Of a DNA stretch of 46,272 nt, positions 33,701-42,408 are shown one piece after another; the first letter of the stretch is position 1; each line of letters starts with the position of its first letter. The notes beneath the pieces are model-generated. The model made no database searches. It saw nothing but the letters and a program-made list of their open reading frames with translations, and was not told the origin of the DNA. This stretch comes from Paludibacter sp. (lineage in GTDB: Bacteria > Bacteroidota > Bacteroidia > Bacteroidales > Paludibacteraceae), in NCBI GenBank assembly GCA_009781075.1, contig WQYU01000004.1:1-46272 (forward strand), read 5' to 3'. The position numbers and the translations under genes are program-made.

Positions 33701-33875
33701 ACGTCCGCTCTCCGATGGCGGTTATTCGATACGCAGCAGCAGAAACCAGAACCAACCCATAACAGCAAAAGAAATGGCTAAAATTATTAATGATATGAAG
33801 ATTTTTACCGCCATAGAAGATATTAATGATGAGCAACAAGTTTATTCTAAATATAACAATTTTAAAGCAGCATAA
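30714..33875 (+). CDS. Tail tape measure protein
   Basis: 1053 residues, mostly long coiled coil (EKEKEELIKRGASQKELDDL, NELRQEILDMKANGATAAEI). A hydrophobic block at about 257-297 (MAANPVMLLVIAIAAAIAAI) is typical of tape measures that insert in the membrane during ejection. The C-terminal part has MKLWVSPGYPMAIPLTIMTT and the Gly-rich GKSHAQGGIPIEAEGGEVIM end seen in Bacteroidota tape measures. It sets tail length; long tail expected. Confidence 0.9.
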   Translation: MADNTEKKILLAVQILDNFVEAKKNLDAAKKAMDDFIKSGNTNIETQRTLAINLAKSNNEYRNAKKVIESTVKSQDILAAGVNTANKTLGEMQRELAALRNTPLDPDKPEQAKAIKQAMADLTVEISKYKNEIKGMDTAQTFKNLAGSLQGLSGAVQSLVQIGSIFGVENEALQKLSEKTKEFISITQGLGAVTEMLEKKRLSLLAANIKNIAVSVQNSITTNLETLSKSLNAKATAAQTAAENGGIIAKTKAIVITKLAAAAQWLWNAAMAANPVMLLVIAIAAAIAAIALLISWLSKSSKAEKDAEAASKAYETQAQKTADTIDSINRRQTDATNKRSNELRQEILDMKANGATAAEIAKAKAKGEEDLRNIEIAASKDRWKENYTLLILKNNEIAAQQKLLNEHDKGSKKYKEQEEKIRELIRAKNELLGTMQGELQTQKDLSLKNAEAIQKQKEDDKKAAKDRAKKYQDNALKMLDLQKKVADEQNKLTETSLSKDFLSQQKWNAQKFADNQKYEKEKLDMQLKFKQISAVEYAKQNEILDLQQQTFNQNQLNELSDHYKKTQEALCGLIQSTAQEQIADLKKQYDEAMKILNQEPPKQKKGQSDDDYTKELNAFEDYQFQIGTYAARLAEERTKKENEIRENALKKDIDLALAAADKEYAEDFAKYQDNEAKKSETAIEQQKKRSEEILKVIQSAYEKEKEELIKRGASQKELDDLEIKYNKDKNIQIANDNAELKKLEFEQSQINLNRELLSAHNNARLIYDAKKKSLLEEQKLYADDADRKAKIASQLADIEKEYAQARIDSFEEFSSKSMELMSAINEFSNALAAGELQQYEDDNEQKKQTLDNRLKNGLISQENYDKQIAALDADLDKKKAEIARKQAQREKLLKLFEIGINTAAAIMKLWVSPGYPMAIPLTIMTTALGVIQAATVLATPLPKASRGMLLKGKSHAQGGIPIEAEGGEVIMNKRSSAMFAPLLSAMNVAGGGVPFARPLSDGGYSIRSSRNQNQPITAKEMAKIINDMKIFTAIEDINDEQQVYSKYNNFKAA

Positions 33876-33877
33876 TT

Positions 33878-35710
33878 ATGTACAGATTAATCGTAAAAAA
33901 AAACAATGAATGGCTTAATGTGAATTTGGGCGATGACAAGCCGGCAATAAATTTTGAGACAAATAACATAAACGAATTGAAAAATCGCAACGCTAACTGG
34001 TCGCAAAAATTATCTTTACCACTTACAGACAATAACTGCCGTATTTTTGAAATGGTGCATTTGTTTGACGTAGTAAGCGATATTCCATACCGTAGGCACG
34101 AATGCCGTTTGTATCACAACGACACTGAAATTGCAGGCAGGGGTAGCGTTCTATCAATTATAACAGTGCACGAGAGGGTTATAGATTGTCAAATACTTTC
34201 AGGTATTGTCGATTTATTTGATTTGCTGAAAAATACTAAAATGGAAGATAATAAATGGGGAGATTTTGTATTTAGATATACGTCATTTTATGCTCCACAT
34301 TATAGCAGTTTGGTCGAAATTGCACTTGCTACTTTTGTTGTTGACGGCGGCGCGCTTGGTAATCAGCATATAGGAAACTCAATGCCGTTTATGTTTTTTT
34401 TGGAAGGCATTGATAGGATTTTATTTAAATACGGTTATACAATGAATTGTAAAAGACGCGATGAATTAAAAGACGTTGTTTTACCCTGCGTTGTACCGCC
34501 TGAAATAAAAGATATTGCCGAGTTAGGGTGGAATCCAAATTTAGATGGTGCTTCTTTAAACCCTGGAAGTGTTTCAGGTCTGCATATAATATTTCCAGAT
34601 ATACTTAATAATGCACACGGAACATTGTATTTTTTATATACAAAAGATATATTGTACTACAACCCACCTGTAAGCGGCAATATTGACATTCATTTCAAGG
34701 CAGATAGGACATTAGATTTTTTAAACCGCAGCGTAAAATTAATAATAAAAAAAAATGGGAACATACTTGATTCTGTCGACAATGCTTTTCCGGAGTTGAA
34801 TGTAAATACTTCTATTTCTCCATCTGATTTGTTTACTTTTGAGGTATTAACAGGGGACAATTGGGGTGATAATATAACTCTCATTGGTATTACATTGAAT
34901 ATTACTTTAAATATTGATGTAAATTTACAACCGTTCCTTCTACAAACTATTCCTATTGCTGCCTCGCTTGGTTTTAATACCGAATTTGACTTTTTACAGG
35001 CATTTATTCAAGCCTTTGGAATGTTCGTAGATATTGATGTGATTAATAAAATTTTGCACTGCTATACTTTTGATGAAATTACGGAAAATAAATTACCTGT
35101 TTTGGATTGGACAGATAAAGTTGATATGCAGGCTATTGAGTGGGATTTTCATAATATAGATTTTGCGCGTAATAATTATCTCGCAATGCAAGACAATGAT
35201 AAAGATATGATAACCGATAGCAGCGATTTTACTATTAATGATGAGGTTTTACAGTTTGAAAAAGAGTTTTTAAAACTGCCCTTTGAGGCGGGAATGGACT
35301 CAATGGCATTGCTCGGCGGTCAAAGCGTAAAAATTGCAAATATACCAATTATTACCTACGAAGTACAAGAAGATAACTCACTTAAAACTTCTGTAAAAGA
35401 AACCAAGCCACACCTTTGTAGATTATCGGACAATTATTATAGCCATAATTTTGAAGGAAATGGAAGTAACTACAAAACCACTCGACATATTCCAACTTCA
35501 GAATTATTACAATATTATAGCGCATTTATTGAAACTTTAAATGAGTATAAGTATATTACCTTGAAAATGCACTTAACAGAGTATGATATAGAAAATTATA
35601 ATCAGTTGAGACCTGTTTATTTGGAGCAATTTGGAAGGTTTTTTTATATTAATAAAATCCGAAATTTCACGGCAGGAAAATTAACGCAGGTGGAATTATT
35701 GAAGATTTAA
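33878..35710 (+). CDS. Tail tip/baseplate-like protein
   Basis: 610 residues, beta-rich, following the tape measure where distal-tail and baseplate hub proteins lie. Segments such as LNVNLGDDKPAINFETNNIN and LGFNTEFDFLQAFIQAFGMF are characteristic but unassigned. Its stop overlaps the stop of the antisense lipoprotein gene. Confidence 0.6.
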   Translation: MYRLIVKKNNEWLNVNLGDDKPAINFETNNINELKNRNANWSQKLSLPLTDNNCRIFEMVHLFDVVSDIPYRRHECRLYHNDTEIAGRGSVLSIITVHERVIDCQILSGIVDLFDLLKNTKMEDNKWGDFVFRYTSFYAPHYSSLVEIALATFVVDGGALGNQHIGNSMPFMFFLEGIDRILFKYGYTMNCKRRDELKDVVLPCVVPPEIKDIAELGWNPNLDGASLNPGSVSGLHIIFPDILNNAHGTLYFLYTKDILYYNPPVSGNIDIHFKADRTLDFLNRSVKLIIKKNGNILDSVDNAFPELNVNTSISPSDLFTFEVLTGDNWGDNITLIGITLNITLNIDVNLQPFLLQTIPIAASLGFNTEFDFLQAFIQAFGMFVDIDVINKILHCYTFDEITENKLPVLDWTDKVDMQAIEWDFHNIDFARNNYLAMQDNDKDMITDSSDFTINDEVLQFEKEFLKLPFEAGMDSMALLGGQSVKIANIPIITYEVQEDNSLKTSVKETKPHLCRLSDNYYSHNFEGNGSNYKTTRHIPTSELLQYYSAFIETLNEYKYITLKMHLTEYDIENYNQLRPVYLEQFGRFFYINKIRNFTAGKLTQVELLKI

Positions 35711-36258
35711 AGAAAATCTGACAATTTTTGAGTTGCAATAAATTTGGCTATATTACTATAAATATCTTCTCGTTCTATAAAATGCGTAAAAGTAATTTTA
35801 TTATATGTTATTTTCATATTATATTCATATTTTACATAATAATTTACAGGAGTATATGTATCTTCAATATTTTGCACTCGCATATTATTATCATCAAAAT
35901 TTACCTGTACAAAGTTTAAAAATTCTGTTGGCTGCATATGTGTATAACTATAATATTCATTAAAGTATTCTGTTTCGTTAAAAATAAAATTATCTTCTAA
36001 CATTAAATAATAAATCGAAACGCAGTATTTATAAAATGAATAATCAGAAATATTATCTATCATAAAATCCACGCGGTTACAACTTTTTATTTTAATATTT
36101 TCATATGACCACTCTTCACCCCATGAATATATTGTATCTTTAAGATTTTTCCTTATTTCATTTTCAATCCGCTGTTCTATTGTCAGTGGACGCGGCTCAT
36201 CATTCTTACACGCTACAAAAAATACTGCTAATATCAAAAATAAAATACTTTTTTTCAT
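35707..36258 (-). CDS. Phage-encoded lipoprotein (moron candidate)
   Basis: 183 residues with signal peptide and lipobox (LFLILAVFFVAC then KNDEPR), so it should be lipidated and exported. Mature part is acidic and Tyr-rich, without a recognised domain. It is antisense inside the late region between tail and head modules, with its own TACTTTTG element. That matches lysogen-expressed morons such as superinfection-exclusion lipoproteins of other phages, by analogy only. Confidence 0.65.
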   Translation of the reverse strand: MKKSILFLILAVFFVACKNDEPRPLTIEQRIENEIRKNLKDTIYSWGEEWSYENIKIKSCNRVDFMIDNISDYSFYKYCVSIYYLMLEDNFIFNETEYFNEYYSYTHMQPTEFLNFVQVNFDDNNMRVQNIEDTYTPVNYYVKYEYNMKITYNKITFTHFIEREDIYSNIAKFIATQKLSDFL

Positions 36259-36285
36259 ATCGGAATAATTTTTTTAAATAATCTG

Positions 36286-36293
36286 CAAAAGTA
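36286..36293 (-). promoter_or_regulatory. -7 element for the antisense lipoprotein
   Basis: CAAAAGTA reads TACTTTTG on the minus strand, 27 bases before the start at 36258. Confidence 0.5.
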
Positions 36294-36435
36294 GTATTTT
36301 TTTTCAAAAAATTTTCCAGCCCATAAAAAAAAATCCAAAATTCTACTAATCAAACTATTGCAAAACAATGTTTGTCGCTTGCGCCGTAAATATGTTATAC
36401 ACAATATTTTAAGTACAAAAAAAGTTGTAAAAATA

Positions 36436-36467
36436 TTTGTTTTATACAAAATTAGTTTTTAATTTTG
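36436..36467 (+). promoter_or_regulatory. Promoter TTTG-N20-TAATTTTG of the head module
   Basis: -33 TTTG (36436-36439), -7 TAATTTTG (36460-36467), then GCAATAAATTTATT. Flanking AAATATTTG...TTTTGCAATAAA sequence and spacing match the promoter at 24736-24767. Confidence 0.8.
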
Positions 36468-36487
36468 CAATAAATTTATTTGGAAAT

Positions 36488-37531
36488 ATGTTAGAAATTA
36501 AAGTTTATAACGACATTGAGAACAAAGACGCTCAGATATTTTTTTCGCTTTTTGGATTGGAATGTGAAGTTTTTTCTGCCGATAAGGTAAAAAATATCTT
36601 TGCCGACAACAAAAACGAAAATGATTTTTTATTTTCCTTTCATTGCAGAGGCGGCGAGGTATCTGAGGGCTTGGCAATATATGACATAATACGCAACAGC
36701 GGTAAAAATATCTATTGTAACATTGACGGCGGGTGCCACTCAATGGCAGTAGTTTTATTGCTTGCAGCCCCCAAAGAAAACCGTACCGCAAACCGCAACG
36801 CCCGCGCATTGATACACCGCGTTCAAGGTTTTGTTCCTGATTATGCCAACGCTGACGAACTCCGCGATTATGCCGACCAGATAGAACAGGAAGAAAATGC
36901 AATACTTGACATCTACGAGGAGCGTACAAGCAGCGACAGAAATACATTACAGGATTTAATGCACGCCGAAAAACAACTTACGGCGCAGCAACTGCTCGAT
37001 TACGGCTTTATAAGTAAAATAAATTCATATAACACAAATCTTATTAAATCACACAACAGAATGAGCAAAGGTAAAAATTTGATTGAGCGCGTTTCTGATT
37101 TTAGAAATGCGTTTAAAAACCTGTTAGGAGTGACAAAGAATTACGATTTCACTGATGACAATGGTAATCTTTTGTTCTCTACCGAACAGGATGACGACAC
37201 GCTTGCAGTCGGGATGGCTGCAACGCCTGACGGAACTTTTGAATTGCCAGACGGTAGAACGGTAACTATCGCCGACGGAGCAATTACTGACATCACGGAG
37301 CCAAGTCCAAATAATCAGGAGGTCGAAGACCTTACAAATTTATTAAACGAGGCAAACGAAATTATTGAGGCGCAGCAAGATGAGATTAAAAATCTCAAAG
37401 CGCAAATTACCTCAAACAAGCAGATGCAAAACCGCGTAGTTTCGCCGAACAAAAAAATGCAAAACGGCGGTGCAAAAACGGTGGCGGAACTGAAAAACGA
37501 AATCAAAGAAAAGGGACAACTTAAAAAGTAA
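36488..37531 (+). CDS. ClpP-like prohead maturation protease
   Basis: 347 residues from the ATG at 36488; an upstream ATG (36437) lies before the promoter's -7 box, so it is rejected. ClpP fold: FSFHCRGGEVSEGLAIYD, catalytic Ser85 in GGCHSMAVVLLLAA and His110 in ARALIHRVQG. It cleaves the scaffold/capsid delta domain during head assembly. The acidic C-terminal half (about 230-347, with a helix KNLKAQITSNKQMQNRVVSP) may act as built-in scaffold. Confidence 0.9.
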   Translation: MLEIKVYNDIENKDAQIFFSLFGLECEVFSADKVKNIFADNKNENDFLFSFHCRGGEVSEGLAIYDIIRNSGKNIYCNIDGGCHSMAVVLLLAAPKENRTANRNARALIHRVQGFVPDYANADELRDYADQIEQEENAILDIYEERTSSDRNTLQDLMHAEKQLTAQQLLDYGFISKINSYNTNLIKSHNRMSKGKNLIERVSDFRNAFKNLLGVTKNYDFTDDNGNLLFSTEQDDDTLAVGMAATPDGTFELPDGRTVTIADGAITDITEPSPNNQEVEDLTNLLNEANEIIEAQQDEIKNLKAQITSNKQMQNRVVSPNKKMQNGGAKTVAELKNEIKEKGQLKK

Positions 37532-37541
37532 GGAAAAAATT

Positions 37542-38639
37542 ATGGCAGCAATTTTAGATTTTTCAAGATTTAATTTCAGCGCAGAACAGATACGCGCTGT
37601 TAACGAACTTATTTTTGATGATGTTCTTGTATCACCGGAACTGCAACAACTCTGCACTGTCTATCCTGGGATTGTTTATGACAAGGAAATCGGATTTATC
37701 GGCGAGGGTGGGCTTTTGGGCGTTGCCTCGCAGGGCTGCAACCCAACGCCGCAAAACTGGCAAATTGCAACTCGCAAAATCGTTTGGGAACCAAAGGCGT
37801 GGGAAATCCTGCTTGAGCAGTGTTACAACGATCTTGAAAGTACGGCAGCCGTCTATTCTTTGAGAACAGGCGTAGATATTGCCGATTTTACAGACACCGA
37901 TTATATGAGAATTATATTTGAGGTACTTACAAGGAGCATCAAAGAATTTATCATTCGTTTGGCGTGGTTTAACGATATCGATTCGGAAAACTTTATACCC
38001 GCAGATGGTACAGACCCATCAGGTGGCGGAAATATTACACCGGGTGTTGATGTTAGTTTTTTTAATATTCTTGACGGTTTTTGGAAGCAAATTGCCTTAC
38101 AGGTAATTGAAAACCCCGAACAGTTAGTAACTATCACTGAAAATAGCGGTGCAACCTTGGCGTTACAGACATTATCGCCTGTAAATATTCAAAGTTATTT
38201 GCAGAAACTTGTTTATGGCGCAAATATTTTATTGCGCGACAAGGCAGGTACCGTTATTCCTTGTACGCAATCCTTTTATGACGCTTACGAAAAATCTTTA
38301 GCAGGCATCAATTTGGAAACAATGTATTCTAATTTGGTTAATGGTCAAAAGACTTTGACTTTTAACGGGATACCGTTAATAAGAATGCCATTCTGGGATA
38401 AAATTATTCGCGCATACTACAAACTTGGCGCCGTTAACGACAAGACAGCACCGTTGTACAAGCCGCACCGTGCAATATTTATGCACAAGGATTATTTCGC
38501 TTTCGGCGTTGATGGTTCTGACAGTTTCGACAAAGTTGAAACTTGGTACAACAGAGACAAACGTGTTGTAAAAATTGAGGCAATGGGCAAAGCCGATGCA
38601 AAACTTATTAATCCGCTTATTTTTAATGTAGCAATGTAA
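37542..38639 (+). CDS. Major capsid protein
   Basis: 365 residues directly after the protease, the usual capsid position. Begins FSRFNFSAEQIRAVNELIFD; contains IGFIGEGGLLGVASQGCNPT and ends with a beta-rich region (YNRDKRVVKIEAMGKADAKL). The family is a Bacteroidota phage capsid group; exact HK97-type fold assumed from context. Confidence 0.8.
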   Translation: MAAILDFSRFNFSAEQIRAVNELIFDDVLVSPELQQLCTVYPGIVYDKEIGFIGEGGLLGVASQGCNPTPQNWQIATRKIVWEPKAWEILLEQCYNDLESTAAVYSLRTGVDIADFTDTDYMRIIFEVLTRSIKEFIIRLAWFNDIDSENFIPADGTDPSGGGNITPGVDVSFFNILDGFWKQIALQVIENPEQLVTITENSGATLALQTLSPVNIQSYLQKLVYGANILLRDKAGTVIPCTQSFYDAYEKSLAGINLETMYSNLVNGQKTLTFNGIPLIRMPFWDKIIRAYYKLGAVNDKTAPLYKPHRAIFMHKDYFAFGVDGSDSFDKVETWYNRDKRVVKIEAMGKADAKLINPLIFNVAM

Positions 38640-38662
38640 AATCCTTAATAAAATTTGAAATT

Positions 38663-39247
38663 ATGAAATGTTCAGAATTAAATGCAGGGTTAGTTACTGC
38701 AATATGCGGCAAAAAGGAGAGCAAAGGCGCAGAGGGTGATGTTATTTTAATCAATTACGATGACATCGACCGCGAGCATTGTATGGTAACGGATAATATT
38801 ATTTCCGAACTGGAATTAAAAACGGGTAAAACAGGTTTTGCCTTTACCACTTTCGGACGTTCTTTGAACGAATCGGGTGCAACTTTTGCACGCGGTACAT
38901 ATACCAATTCCTGGACACATACCGTCCCTTTGAAAATCTTTGTTAAAACCGAAGAGGCAAAAACATTTGTAAATAAACTTTCGAGCGGTGCGCGTATAGT
39001 TGCTATTTTGAAAAACAGAGCAATCGGCACGGCAGGAGAGGTTAAATACGAGGTTTATGGTTGGGACAACGGATTGGAATTGTCTGAGAGCGCCAATACT
39101 ATTGCAATGGCTGATGATGTGGTTTATACCGCTACTGTTGCAAGTACCGACACGGCACAGGAAGGAAGTTTGCCAAAATCGATTTTTAAAACCGATTCGG
39201 CTACAACTGAATTGTTGCTGCAAAATCTATTAGTACCGGCAGAGTAA
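38663..39247 (+). CDS. Tail-tube-like or head decoration protein
   Basis: 194 residues, beta-rich. ILINYDDIDREHCMVTDNII, GRSLNESGATFARGTYTNSW and TNSWTHTVPLKIFVKTEEAK resemble a tube-protein-like group I recall from Bacteroidota phages. It lies immediately after the capsid gene, unusual for a tail tube, so a head-decoration role is not excluded. Confidence 0.55.
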   Translation: MKCSELNAGLVTAICGKKESKGAEGDVILINYDDIDREHCMVTDNIISELELKTGKTGFAFTTFGRSLNESGATFARGTYTNSWTHTVPLKIFVKTEEAKTFVNKLSSGARIVAILKNRAIGTAGEVKYEVYGWDNGLELSESANTIAMADDVVYTATVASTDTAQEGSLPKSIFKTDSATTELLLQNLLVPAE

Positions 39248-39248
39248 A

Positions 39249-39755
39249 ATGATTGACAGATTACTTGATTTACAAAAAGGGAAAGGGCAGTTTTCGCCAA
39301 CAATGAAACTGCCCGAATACCTGAAAAAAGAAATCAGCATTTTGTACAAACATTTCTTTGGAAAAATTGTAACAGGGGGTTGTAATAACTGTTATCACGA
39401 CGCTTATTTGCAACTTCTATTATTAAATTCATTAAATATCATAAAAATGACGACGAATTTTAAACTTAAAGCGGGAGCAATATTGGAAGCGCACGGCGAC
39501 CCGACAAAAACTTGCGCTAATTCAAATCTTACTGACGAACTGGCTATTTTTCATTTGAAAAATAACCCCTCTTGCAGACGTAAATTTGAAAAAGTACCTG
39601 AAAATTTAGATGAGATTTTGAGAGTTGGTAAAATTGTTACACCGCAATCTAAAACTTCAAACAACCCAACAGATACAGGTAAGATTGAGAAACAAAACGA
39701 GGGAGACCCTGAAAAAAAAAACGAGGACGACCCCGCAGGCAGTGAAAATAAATAA
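39249..39755 (+). CDS. Head-module protein with a domain shared with the TIR effector
   Basis: 168 residues, one base after the previous gene. Residues 1-66 form a helical domain with CNNCYHDAYLQL. Residues 70-125 (FKLKAGAILE, NSNLTDELAIFHLKNNPSCR, RKFEKVPENLDEIL) align with residues 5-61 of the prophage TIR protein, about 25 identities in 57 positions with one small gap. A Glu/Asn-rich tail follows. An internal ATG at 39447 could give the C-terminal domain alone. Probably a head-completion or connector-associated protein; function unknown. Confidence 0.6.
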   Translation: MIDRLLDLQKGKGQFSPTMKLPEYLKKEISILYKHFFGKIVTGGCNNCYHDAYLQLLLLNSLNIIKMTTNFKLKAGAILEAHGDPTKTCANSNLTDELAIFHLKNNPSCRRKFEKVPENLDEILRVGKIVTPQSKTSNNPTDTGKIEKQNEGDPEKKNEDDPAGSENK

Positions 39756-39830
39756 TTTTCATTTTTATGTATGCAGGAGTGAAACCCTACATACTTACAA
39801 CAAGGCAAAATGCTCTAAAAATAAACAGAA

Positions 39831-40982
39831 ATGAGAGTATCATTATTAAAACACGAGCAGCGTTTTGAAAGCCGCAACGATAAAACATACGGCATTCAAA
39901 CTTATGGAGAGAACAACGACTATCCACAAAAAGTAATGGAGATAGTCGCTGCATCCTGTACTGGTTCATCGTGTTTGGATAATTACAAAAAATTCATTTC
40001 GGGCGAAGGTTTTACCGACCTAACTAATTATGAAAAGATTGTAAATACCAAAGGACAGACACTTGATTATGTCTTAAATGAAATCGCAAAGGACTACGCA
40101 ACATTCGGCGGGTTCGCCCTGCACGTCAATTATAATGCCAATTTTCAAATAATAGAAATTCAAAATGTACCCTTTGAGCATATCCGTTTTGAAAAACTTG
40201 ATGATAACGGAGAATTTAACCGTGTGGCGGTACATCCCGATTGGGGCAGGCGTTTTGTCAATCTACGAAAATGGAAAAAAGACGATATTATTTTTTATAA
40301 TTTATACAATCCTAACCCCGAAGAAATAAAAAGACAAGTCCCGCAAATTAAAATCAACGAGGTTATGATGTATGATTTTAACAGTTACAACGGACAAATT
40401 TTTTATTATTCAAATAATGGCGAAAAGGTTTATCCGCTACCCACTTTTGACGATTCTCTTACCGATATGCAGACCGAAGAGGCGATTTCCGATATTTTGT
40501 ATAGAAATGCAAATCACAGTTTTTTACCCGCTGGAATGCTGATAGAAAAAATCAGTAAAAGCCCGGACAACGAGGGACAACAGGAACAGAAAAAACAAAA
40601 TACAACTGATACCGAAAAGAGTATGTTAGAGTTTCAAGGACCAAAAAATACTTCAAAAATTATGTATGTGGCTGTTGAATCGGACGAGGAAAAACCCGAA
40701 TTTGCACCGTTTAGAACAAATAATTACGATAAAGAATTTACAGTGTCAAACGACACGGCACGCGATAAGATAGGTAGAAGTTTTAATCAGCCGCCAATTT
40801 TAAGATGTGAGGACGTGGGAGGTAATTTTGGATCGGACTTAATGACAAATGCGTATATCTTTTATAATTCGCAAACGAGAAACGAACGGCTTGCAATAGA
40901 GCGTGTTTTTATGCATATATTCAAAAATTGGCATCTGCCGATTAACCTTAATTTTGAAATTTCACAATTAAAATATGTATGA
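39831..40982 (+). CDS. Phage portal protein
   Basis: 383 residues. TYGIQTYGENNDYPQKVMEI, CLDNYKKFISGEGF and FALHVNYNANFQIIEIQNVP are typical of the N-terminal part of Bacteroidota portal proteins. The C-terminal part includes a clip/stem-like region (PPILRCEDVGGNFGSDLMTN, NERLAIERVF). It forms the dodecameric DNA gate. It follows the capsid gene rather than preceding it, an unusual order. Confidence 0.8.
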   Translation: MRVSLLKHEQRFESRNDKTYGIQTYGENNDYPQKVMEIVAASCTGSSCLDNYKKFISGEGFTDLTNYEKIVNTKGQTLDYVLNEIAKDYATFGGFALHVNYNANFQIIEIQNVPFEHIRFEKLDDNGEFNRVAVHPDWGRRFVNLRKWKKDDIIFYNLYNPNPEEIKRQVPQIKINEVMMYDFNSYNGQIFYYSNNGEKVYPLPTFDDSLTDMQTEEAISDILYRNANHSFLPAGMLIEKISKSPDNEGQQEQKKQNTTDTEKSMLEFQGPKNTSKIMYVAVESDEEKPEFAPFRTNNYDKEFTVSNDTARDKIGRSFNQPPILRCEDVGGNFGSDLMTNAYIFYNSQTRNERLAIERVFMHIFKNWHLPINLNFEISQLKYV

Positions 40983-41482
40983 TAGCAACAGTAGAAGATA
41001 TAAAACAGATTCGTCCGATTGCAGATAATATCAACGCAGCAAAAAGGATTCAACCGTATATTAACGATGCTGAACATCTTGATATTATGCCAATTATTGG
41101 CGTTAAATTATACAGAGAATTAGATAGCAACAGATTAGTTTTATTAACTTCGCAGCAGCGTGATATTTTATTACAAGGCTGTTATTATGACAATAACACA
41201 AAATATTCAGGTGGATTGTTGAGTGCTATTACATATTTAGCGTATTCAAGATTTTTAAAAAATAATCAATTAAATGTTACTGCCTTTGGAGCTGTTGTAA
41301 AACAGGGTGATTTATCCGAACCTGCGGACGAAAAAACAATTATGAGAATGAGCAACGAGGCATACAGACAAGGGCTTATTTATCTCAATCAATGTGTAGA
41401 TTATTTAAAATTTTATAATATAATACCGCGCTGTTCTGCGGTAAGAGCAAGTAATGTTAAATTTAAAGCAATAGGATTATGA
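40979..41482 (+). CDS. Head-tail connector / head completion protein
   Basis: 167 residues, helical. ATVEDIKQIRPIADNINAAK, RIQPYINDAEHLDIMPIIG and LLSAITYLAYSRFLKNNQLN match the small gp6-like head completion proteins that follow portals in Bacteroidota phages. Start overlaps the portal stop (ATGA). Confidence 0.65.
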   Translation: MIATVEDIKQIRPIADNINAAKRIQPYINDAEHLDIMPIIGVKLYRELDSNRLVLLTSQQRDILLQGCYYDNNTKYSGGLLSAITYLAYSRFLKNNQLNVTAFGAVVKQGDLSEPADEKTIMRMSNEAYRQGLIYLNQCVDYLKFYNIIPRCSAVRASNVKFKAIGL

Positions 41483-42399
41483 GATTTCCTTATGATACGA
41501 CAGATATAAACGAATTAACGAATGATTATTATTTGTTAATGGCAAAAAATGACCTTACGCCACCTGTCCGCGTAAATTGGGCGATAATTGCCAATTTAAT
41601 AAATCATTCTTTCGGCGCCGCTCTCATCACCACCTTAACCGGTATTGATAACGCCATTGAGCCGAATGCGTACCCTGTGTGGCTTGCGGCAAATCATCCT
41701 GTTATCGGTGTGCGGGGAATGTCATTGTTGGTTATGAAAAAAGACAATAACAACAGCATTATGCAGGTGGCGTTTGCATCTATCGAAATTGAAATCAATA
41801 ATGGCGGTGCGATAACATTAGATTACGAATATCGTATTTTTATGCGAACTGTTTCTGTTGGCAGCATGGGGGAAACAGGCATTTGGACGCCGTGGAAGCG
41901 TGTAGATGCAGGTGCGTTGCCGCAGATATTGCTTGCCGATAATCTTACCACTACAACAGCAGGCGAGGCTCTTGATGCTCGACAGGGTTATATTTTAAAA
42001 TCTCAAATAGATGGAATGTTCAAAACGGGAGGCATAGGCAACGACTGGCTAAATTTAACGGCAAATCCAAATATTATGTTTCAGAAATTGCTCTACATAC
42101 GAAATTCGCACACTAACGAAATTCTTATCAGAGGTGAGTTTATGCTCAAATCGGGTGTAACGATTTCGCCTGGAGCATCTATAATTAATATTGACAATTT
42201 CGATACGGACATCAATGTTAATATGATAGTAGGTAGCATTAAGATTGTCAATGACTTACAGAGTGTCCAATTTTTAACTACCGTACCTTATGGGGTGCAG
42301 AACGGAATTGATGTTGTGACAAATTTTGAACTTACCACTCATATAAGTTATGCTTTCGATTTAAAATTAATTGGTAATTGGGCTATACCTGTAGAATAA
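41479..42399 (+). CDS. Tail fibre / receptor-binding-like protein
   Basis: 306 residues. The motif LLADNLTTTTAGEALDARQG is a recurrent tail-fibre signature (LTTT.AG.ALDARQG, a trimerisation or junction element). N-terminal part (DYYLLMAKNDLTPPVRVNWA) would attach to the virion and the beta-rich C-terminus would bind host surface. Start overlaps the connector stop. Confidence 0.75.
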   Translation: MRFPYDTTDINELTNDYYLLMAKNDLTPPVRVNWAIIANLINHSFGAALITTLTGIDNAIEPNAYPVWLAANHPVIGVRGMSLLVMKKDNNNSIMQVAFASIEIEINNGGAITLDYEYRIFMRTVSVGSMGETGIWTPWKRVDAGALPQILLADNLTTTTAGEALDARQGYILKSQIDGMFKTGGIGNDWLNLTANPNIMFQKLLYIRNSHTNEILIRGEFMLKSGVTISPGASIINIDNFDTDINVNMIVGSIKIVNDLQSVQFLTTVPYGVQNGIDVVTNFELTTHISYAFDLKLIGNWAIPVE

Positions 42400-42408
42400 T
42401 ATAATATT

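Noticed and set aside
36437..36487. In-frame upstream start for the ClpP-like protease
   Set aside because: It lies at the promoter's -33 box, so it cannot be on the transcript.
39767..39868. 33-residue frame MYAGVKPYILTTRQNALKIN...
   Set aside because: It overlaps the portal start by 38 bases in another frame and has no independent support, though translation cannot be excluded.
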